The position numbers were made by a program, and so were the translations under genes. Positions 37,555-43,163 of a stretch of DNA of 43,163 bases are shown piece after piece (position 1 is the first letter of the stretch; every line of letters starts with the position of its first letter). Source of the DNA: Nitrospinota bacterium (lineage in GTDB: Bacteria; Nitrospinota; Nitrospinia; UBA9942). Location: NCBI GenBank assembly GCA_016194325.1, contig JACQBS010000158.1, positions 1 to 43,163 of the forward strand, in the 5' to 3' direction. The notes below the pieces were generated by a model. That model worked only from the letters and a program-made list of their open reading frames with translations, was not told the DNA's origin and searched no databases.

Positions 37555-39387
37555 GTGAAAATATTTATATACATTTTTACAAATATTATACTGATTGCTA
37601 TTTTTGTTTTATTGATGCGGAAGAAAAATCTGCTTTCTTATTTTGACCAGGGAAAATGGTTTCTTACTTTTTTTGCAATTGCAATTATTACATTAATGGA
37701 TGAGCTGACTTCCATATTTTATGCCCCGAGCGAAGCTTTTCGTTTTATCGGAACAAATGCCATTTTCTACATTGCATTTACTTCCATATTAATACGATTT
37801 CTTTCTACAAGAATGGTTGAAATCGGAGAAATTCTTGACGTGAATAATATTAAGGGCGGCGGTGTATATAATTTTTCATATTTAGTTTTGGGCCCTGTTA
37901 TTTCATTCGTTGCAGTTGCATCAATCATGGTGGATTATATTCTCACTGCAAGTATATCAACAGTAAGCGCTGTTGAAAATGGAACTTCATTTATTAATCT
38001 TTCCATTACTGCAAAATTTGTATTGGAAGTTGCAATCATCTGGGCAATTGCAGGTTTGAATATATTAGGCATAAAGGAAAATGCCAAATTTACTTTTGGA
38101 ATTTTTATTTTTGCTGCATTTGTTTTGGTAAACTTAATACTTGCTGGAATTTTAAATGTTAACTTAAGTCAACTTGCTGTTATGAAAGAGAGTGCAGTTA
38201 ATTCCACCAAACAGCTTTATTATGGTGGTATATTTAATAGTTACTATATTCTTATTGCAAGTATTTCAAGCTGTATCTTGGCTTATTCTGGAGTTGAATC
38301 AGTTTTACAAACATCTGGATTGGTAAAAAGCTGGCGGGATATTGGGAGGGCATATATTTTTCTTGCCCTCACCGTGGGGATTGTTACCCCGCTTATTTCT
38401 GCCCTGTCGCTTTCGGAGAATATTAATTTTAAAGAACACGAAACAGATTTAATTACTTATTTTGCCGTGCATGTGGCGAACGTTCCTTTTGGAATGATTG
38501 TAGCAGTTTTAGCAAGCATTACATTGATAATGGCTGTAAATACAGCCTATATCGCTTCAAGCGAGTTGATGGAAAGGGTTGCACATCGTTACGGTTTTGA
38601 TTGGATTATTAAAACTAACAGGCATAATTCTTTGTATAGACTTCATATTGCTAATGCAATCTTATATACCTGTATTATTTTTATTACGAATGGAAGTCAG
38701 GGGACACTGGCAGAGATGTATGCATTAGGTCTTGTAGCGAGTTTTGTCATCAATATAGGTTCACTGTTAATATACCGCTATTTTAAAGGAACTAAAGAAG
38801 TTCATGCATATAATACCTCTCGGACAGGGACCTTATTTTTATTTTTAATACTTTTTAGCTGTTTTTTATATTTAGCGTATCATAAACCTCATGGAACAAT
38901 TCTGTGGGGTGTTGCGACAGGTATTTCTCTAATGGCAGGAATTATTGTAGCGCAAAAACGGTCCCCTGAAATAATTGAAGTAGAAAAGGCTGAAAAACCT
39001 ATGGATTTAATTTTTCATATTGCAGAATCTGATAAAAAAAATGTTCATATTTGTTTTAAAAGGCCCAGAGATTTAGAAATAACTAAGGTTTATGACCTAA
39101 CTGTATTCGTAAGTTATTTTTCGCCAAGGGAAAGAATCCCCCCAAAAATTTCAGAGAATCATTTCCGATTCCCATTGAAGAAGGCAACTATAATTAATAA
39201 GATTAGGGCGTTATTGCATTTGATCTCTTACGAGTTATCTGATAGAAACATTACAGTTCATGTAGGGTGGCCGGCTTCTTCCTGGTTGGATAGAATGTCA
39301 ATCGGTGTTATGGTTTATAACATTACGAAACTGCCTAATGAGTTTCCTAATCTGAATTTCAAGATTGAATCATTTAAAAAAAGATGA
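37555..39387 (+). CDS. APC-superfamily amino acid permease with C-terminal cytoplasmic extension
   Basis: About 12 hydrophobic segments; DELTSIFYAPSEAFRFIG, VDYILTASISTVSAVENGTSF; GTG start after SD aaggagg. Confidence 0.8.
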   Translation: MKIFIYIFTNIILIAIFVLLMRKKNLLSYFDQGKWFLTFFAIAIITLMDELTSIFYAPSEAFRFIGTNAIFYIAFTSILIRFLSTRMVEIGEILDVNNIKGGGVYNFSYLVLGPVISFVAVASIMVDYILTASISTVSAVENGTSFINLSITAKFVLEVAIIWAIAGLNILGIKENAKFTFGIFIFAAFVLVNLILAGILNVNLSQLAVMKESAVNSTKQLYYGGIFNSYYILIASISSCILAYSGVESVLQTSGLVKSWRDIGRAYIFLALTVGIVTPLISALSLSENINFKEHETDLITYFAVHVANVPFGMIVAVLASITLIMAVNTAYIASSELMERVAHRYGFDWIIKTNRHNSLYRLHIANAILYTCIIFITNGSQGTLAEMYALGLVASFVINIGSLLIYRYFKGTKEVHAYNTSRTGTLFLFLILFSCFLYLAYHKPHGTILWGVATGISLMAGIIVAQKRSPEIIEVEKAEKPMDLIFHIAESDKKNVHICFKRPRDLEITKVYDLTVFVSYFSPRERIPPKISENHFRFPLKKATIINKIRALLHLISYELSDRNITVHVGWPASSWLDRMSIGVMVYNITKLPNEFPNLNFKIESFKKR

Positions 39388-39465
39388 ACCTTGTAACAAA
39401 ATCTTAATTCGGCAATATCTTCTCTAATCCGGAATGAATAGTCTGTAGTCCCGGTCTATAGCTTT

Positions 39466-42400
39466 ATGAACATCTTCAGCCATCTTGAAGTCATACTCCT
39501 TAATGTAAAGGCAAGAAACCATGAAGGGGTCTTGAGGCAGATGGCAGGTCATCTGCTGTCATCAATGAAGGAGTGGCACAGGGAAGAGGTTATTCATGCT
39601 CTTAAAGACCACGAGAGTATTAACGGTGTCCTATTTGGCTCAAAGGCCGCCATATTCCACAGCCTCTCAGAAAAGATTGATACCATCAAGATTGCAATTG
39701 CCGTATCAAAGAGAAATATACCTCACCCGGCTGAAAAAGCCACAGCCCGGATATTCTTCCTTTTAATATCCCCTGTAAAAGAGAGCGGGACCCATCTCCA
39801 GTTATTATCAAAACTGGAAGGGCTCTTGCTTAACAGAGCATTTCGTCATGCAATACTTTCCGCCAGGACAATTGAGGATGTGAGGAAGATTATCAGAAGG
39901 GAGGAAGAGGCGGGGAGGTCTGTATATATACCTCTTAACAGGTCAGAGGTCTTTTCTGAACTTTCAACATCGGAAAATGGTCTTTCCGATAAAGATGCCC
40001 TTCACCGCCTGATGGTTGTGGGACAAAATATATTAAAAAAGGTAGAAAAAGGGCATCTGATAAAGGATTTTTTTTATAACCTCTTTTTAAATCTCTTTGC
40101 AGTATTGCTATGGATAGGTGGAATCATGGCATTTGTTGCAGATATGCCTCAACTTGGTATCGCAATATTTCTGGTCATAATCATAAATGCAGTATTCAGT
40201 TTCTGGCAGGAATACAAGGCAGAGAGGGCTGTTGATGCCCTTCAGAGGCTGCTGCCGAGGAAGGTTAAGGTGATAAGGGATAGTATTGTTAAAGAAATAG
40301 AGGCATCACAGATAGTGCCGGGAGACCTCATAGAGCTTTCTGAAGGGGACAGCATACCTGCAGATGGAAGGCTGGTAAGTGCGGAAGAGATGCGTGTTGA
40401 TAACAGCCCTCTCACAGGCGAGAGTAAGCCTATTTACAAGGTTGCTGAGCCGGTTGCAGATGGCAAAAACTTTATATGGACAGAGATACCCAACCTTGTA
40501 TTTGCAGGTACCGGTGTTCTATCAGGCAGCGGCAGGGTTGTTGTTACTGCAACCGGCATGGATACAGAGATAGGGAGAGTTGCATATCTTGCACAGGCAA
40601 TAAAATCTGAGATGAGCCCCCTTCAAAGGGAAATGGTGAATGTAACAAAGATTGTTACCTTAATTGCAATAGCACTCGGTGCGATATTTTTCTTTCTTGG
40701 TTTTACTATTGCAGGGCTTACCTTTGCAGAGAGTTTTATATTTGCAATCGGCATAATTGTTGCGAATGTGCCTGAAGGGCTTTTGCCGACAGTCTCCTTA
40801 TCCCTTGCTATGGGTGTGCAGAGGATGGCAAGGAGAGGTGCAATAGTTAAAAAGCTCTCTGCGGTTGAGACACTTGGTTCTGCAACAGTTATATGCACTG
40901 ACAAGACAGGGACATTAACAACAAATCAGATGTGTGTTAAAAATCTTTTTGTTAATGGAAAGCTGATAGAAGTTACAGGTGGAGGTTACGAGCCGATAGG
41001 TGAATTTCTGTATAATGGAAAGTCCATTTCAGTTGATGATTTTAAACGAGATGGTATTGACAATCTGTTGACTGCGTCTGCACTTTGTAATAATGCAAAT
41101 CTATGTCCACCCTCAAAAGAGGTACCTTATTGGAGAGTAATTGGTGACCCTACAGAAGGTGCATTATTAAGCCTTGGTGAAAAGGGCGGCTTGAAGATAG
41201 AGACTTTAAGGAGTAAAAATTATAGGGTTGCACATCTGCCCTTTGAGAGTATGAGAAAGAGGATGACAACAATATATGAAGAAGGGGCAAGGGGCAAGGG
41301 GCAAGGGGCAAGGATAATAGCCTATGTGAAAGGTGCATCAAATGAGACTCTGAATTTATGCACAAAAATATATTTAGATGAGAAGGTTGTAAATCTTACA
41401 GATGAGGAAAGAGAAATAATCCTGAAACAGAATGACAGTATGGCAGAAAAGGGGCTTCGCATTTTGGCTGTAGCCTGCCGTGAGATGGAATATCAAAAGG
41501 AATATACAGTTGAGGAAACAGAAAGAGATTTGACATTTATAGGGCTCGTTGCAATGTTTGACCCGCCAAGGGAGGAGGTTAGAAATGCAGTTCATGAATG
41601 TCAATCGGCTGGTATAAGGGTTGTAATGATTACAGGTGATTATGGTATTACTGCAAAGACCATTGCAGGGCAGGTTGGTATAGCAAGAAAAGATACTAAG
41701 GTTATTACAGGTGAAGAGCTTGACCGTCTTTCCCATCGGGAATTAAAGGAGATTCTTAGAAAAGGGGAGGTAATATTTGCAAGGGCTGCACCAAAGGATA
41801 AACTGCGGGTCGTCTCCGCCCTTCAGGATAATGGTGAGATTGTAGCGGTGACAGGCGATGGTGTTAATGATGCCCCTGCCCTTAAAAAGGCGGATATCGG
41901 GATTGCAATGGGGATAAGGGGGAGTGATGTGGCGAAGGAATCGGCAGAAATAATCCTGTCAGATGATAATTTTGCAACTATTGTGGATGCGGTGAGGGAG
42001 GGAAGGGGAGTCTATGCGAATATTAAAAAATTTGTTACATACATCTTTGCCAGTAATATTCCTGAGATTGTCCCGTTTATAGCCTTTGTTATATTCAGGA
42101 TACCCCTGCCCCTTACAGTGATGCAAATCCTTGCCATTGACCTCGGTACTGATGTCGTTCCAGCCCTTGGACTTGGTGTAGAACCGCCTGAAAAAGGGAT
42201 AATGAATCAGCCTCCGAGGCCGAAGGATAAGAGACTCCTTGATTTTAAGCTCCTTGCAAGGGCATATATGTTTTTAGGACCGATTGAGGCCATTTTATGT
42301 ATGGCAGGTTTTTTCTTTGCATATTGGTTAAGGGGCTGGCAGCCCGGTATGGATATGCCTTCATCGGGCGTCATATATGCCACAGCAACAACAATGAGCC

Positions 42401-42675
42401 TATGCGGGATTGTTGCCTCTCAGATTGGGAATGTATTTGCATGCAGGACAGAGATGGAGTCTGTATTAAGTGCGGGTTTTTTTAAAAACAGATTGATACT
42501 TATAGGAATTGCTATAGAGGTTATTCTAATTCTAATACTTGACTATACGGCTTTATTCCAGAAGATATTTGGTCTTGCACCCTTAAGGTTAAATGACTGG
42601 ATGCTGCTTTTAATCTTCCCTATAGTTGTGCTTACAGCAGATGAGATAAGAAAATATGTAGTTAGAAAATTATAA
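39466..42675 (+). CDS. P-type cation-transporting ATPase (P2-like) with N-terminal PTS EIIA type-2-like domain
   Basis: ATPase: ICTDKTGTLTTNQM, VPGDLIELSEGDSIPADGR, TGDGVNDAPALKKADIGIAMG; N-terminus GVLFGSKAAIFHSLSEKIDTIKIAIAVSKRNIPHP...FFLLISPVKESGTHLQLLSKLEGLLLN. Confidence 0.88.
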   Translation: MNIFSHLEVILLNVKARNHEGVLRQMAGHLLSSMKEWHREEVIHALKDHESINGVLFGSKAAIFHSLSEKIDTIKIAIAVSKRNIPHPAEKATARIFFLLISPVKESGTHLQLLSKLEGLLLNRAFRHAILSARTIEDVRKIIRREEEAGRSVYIPLNRSEVFSELSTSENGLSDKDALHRLMVVGQNILKKVEKGHLIKDFFYNLFLNLFAVLLWIGGIMAFVADMPQLGIAIFLVIIINAVFSFWQEYKAERAVDALQRLLPRKVKVIRDSIVKEIEASQIVPGDLIELSEGDSIPADGRLVSAEEMRVDNSPLTGESKPIYKVAEPVADGKNFIWTEIPNLVFAGTGVLSGSGRVVVTATGMDTEIGRVAYLAQAIKSEMSPLQREMVNVTKIVTLIAIALGAIFFFLGFTIAGLTFAESFIFAIGIIVANVPEGLLPTVSLSLAMGVQRMARRGAIVKKLSAVETLGSATVICTDKTGTLTTNQMCVKNLFVNGKLIEVTGGGYEPIGEFLYNGKSISVDDFKRDGIDNLLTASALCNNANLCPPSKEVPYWRVIGDPTEGALLSLGEKGGLKIETLRSKNYRVAHLPFESMRKRMTTIYEEGARGKGQGARIIAYVKGASNETLNLCTKIYLDEKVVNLTDEEREIILKQNDSMAEKGLRILAVACREMEYQKEYTVEETERDLTFIGLVAMFDPPREEVRNAVHECQSAGIRVVMITGDYGITAKTIAGQVGIARKDTKVITGEELDRLSHRELKEILRKGEVIFARAAPKDKLRVVSALQDNGEIVAVTGDGVNDAPALKKADIGIAMGIRGSDVAKESAEIILSDDNFATIVDAVREGRGVYANIKKFVTYIFASNIPEIVPFIAFVIFRIPLPLTVMQILAIDLGTDVVPALGLGVEPPEKGIMNQPPRPKDKRLLDFKLLARAYMFLGPIEAILCMAGFFFAYWLRGWQPGMDMPSSGVIYATATTMSLCGIVASQIGNVFACRTEMESVLSAGFFKNRLILIGIAIEVILILILDYTALFQKIFGLAPLRLNDWMLLLIFPIVVLTADEIRKYVVRKL

Positions 42676-42775
42676 AACCACTTAGACAGGATTAACAAGA
42701 TTGACAGGATTATTTTTTGAATATTTATTATCCTGTTTTATCCTGTATATCCTGTCTAAAATCAGGTTTTTGTTC
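42665..42775 (+). repeat. Conserved-end hairpin element (E8), arms GACAGGAT/ATCCTGTC
   Basis: gaaaattataaaaccactta-gacaggattaacaagattgacagg...tatcctgttttatcctgtatatcctgtc-taaaatcaggtttttgttc. Confidence 0.92.
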
Positions 42776-42782
42776 ATGTATA

Positions 42783-42897
42783 GGAAATTATAAAAAACAT
42801 ATAAGGAGAAAGGGGGAAGAAGATGGAGAAATGGAGAGATTTCTTTTTTCTCCTTTTCTCCAGTTTCTCCATTCTCCTTAATCTTTTTCTTTTGTTC
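42783..42897 (+). repeat. Conserved-end hairpin element (E9), arms AAGGAGAA/TTCTCCTT, tandem to E8
   Basis: ggaaattataaaaaacatat-aaggagaaagggggaagaagatggagaaatggagag...ctccttttctccagtttctccattctcctt-aatctttttcttttgttc. Confidence 0.87.
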
Positions 42898-42913
42898 TTG
42901 ACCGAAAAAAATC

Positions 42914-42941
42914 TTGACAAAATACTTTATGATGATATATT
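42914..42941 (+). promoter_or_regulatory. Putative promoter TTGACA - 16 bp - TATATT followed by SD aggaggg
   Basis: TTGACA 42914-42919, TATATT 42936-42941, aggaggg 42956-42962; same layout as 2982-3029. Confidence 0.5.
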
Positions 42942-43022
42942 TTCCCCATAAAGTTAGGAGGGCTTACCTATTCTAAATCTCACCCCTAAACCTGCCGAAG
43001 AGTCAATCGGCACAAAGATCGC

Positions 43023-43036
43023 TCAGTCAGTCAGTT
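43023..43036 (+). repeat. Short (TCAG)3 tract with degenerate fourth unit
   Basis: gctcagtcagtcagttagttt. Confidence 0.9.
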
Positions 43037-43078
43037 AGTTTAAATTCCTTTAGTAATTTTTCCTACCCTTATCTTCTG

Positions 43079-43162
43079 CAAAAAGAAATTTATTCAAACA
43101 GAAGGGATTTCCTGAAAACCCTCGGAAAATCAGCAATAGCCATCTCTGGAGGAATCAGCGTA
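43079..43162 (+). CDS. N-terminus of a Tat-exported protein (truncated by window end; start codon not identified)
   Basis: QKEIYSNRRDFLKTLGKSAIAISGGISV: twin-arginine RRDFLK motif; frame open from 42977 through the TCAG tract with no ATG. Confidence 0.6.
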
Positions 43163-43163
43163 A

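Overview
The window reads as chromosomal DNA from a Gram-negative bacterium: Kdo transferase, an outer-membrane porin, lipoprotein and Tat signal peptides. The lineage cannot be assigned from sequence alone. Recognisable blocks are: a truncated ISL3-like transposase end; xseB-xseA-folD (minus); a toxin-antitoxin pair (minus); waaA, archaeal-type PEP carboxylase, a sugar/APH-type kinase, a degenerate GGDEF plus receiver-TPR pair, and an Mrp ATPase; a signalling/accessory region at about 12.6-25.9 kb (HEPN-like/DUF5618, a PIN toxin-antitoxin module, PAS sensor, Uma2, porin, NMT1-like binding protein, histidine kinase, three receivers, HAMP-PAS, GAF-HD-GYP); a yraN-rnhB-rplS-MTase-trmD-khpA-rpsP-ffh operon (minus); bioB-bioF; secreted proteins and lipoproteins; an APC permease; and a PTS-IIA-like/P-type ATPase fusion. 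I see two unusual systems. (1) Tetranucleotide simple-sequence leaders at the 5' ends of exported or membrane proteins, in two families: (GACA)n behind an identical MASTLQ leader at two loci, and (TCAG)n behind a near-identical promoter/SD layout at two loci. The reading frames are consistent with phase variation, and the leaders appear to be attached to different cargo genes. (2) A family of at least nine intergenic elements with conserved ends (GGAAATTATAAAATCTT ... TAAAATCAGGTTTTTGTTC) that enclose hairpin arms of several unrelated short-repeat sequences. Related short-period (7-9 nt) palindromic repeats also lie inside coding sequences. There they form start codons, signal peptides, C-termini and in-frame insertions in housekeeping enzymes.
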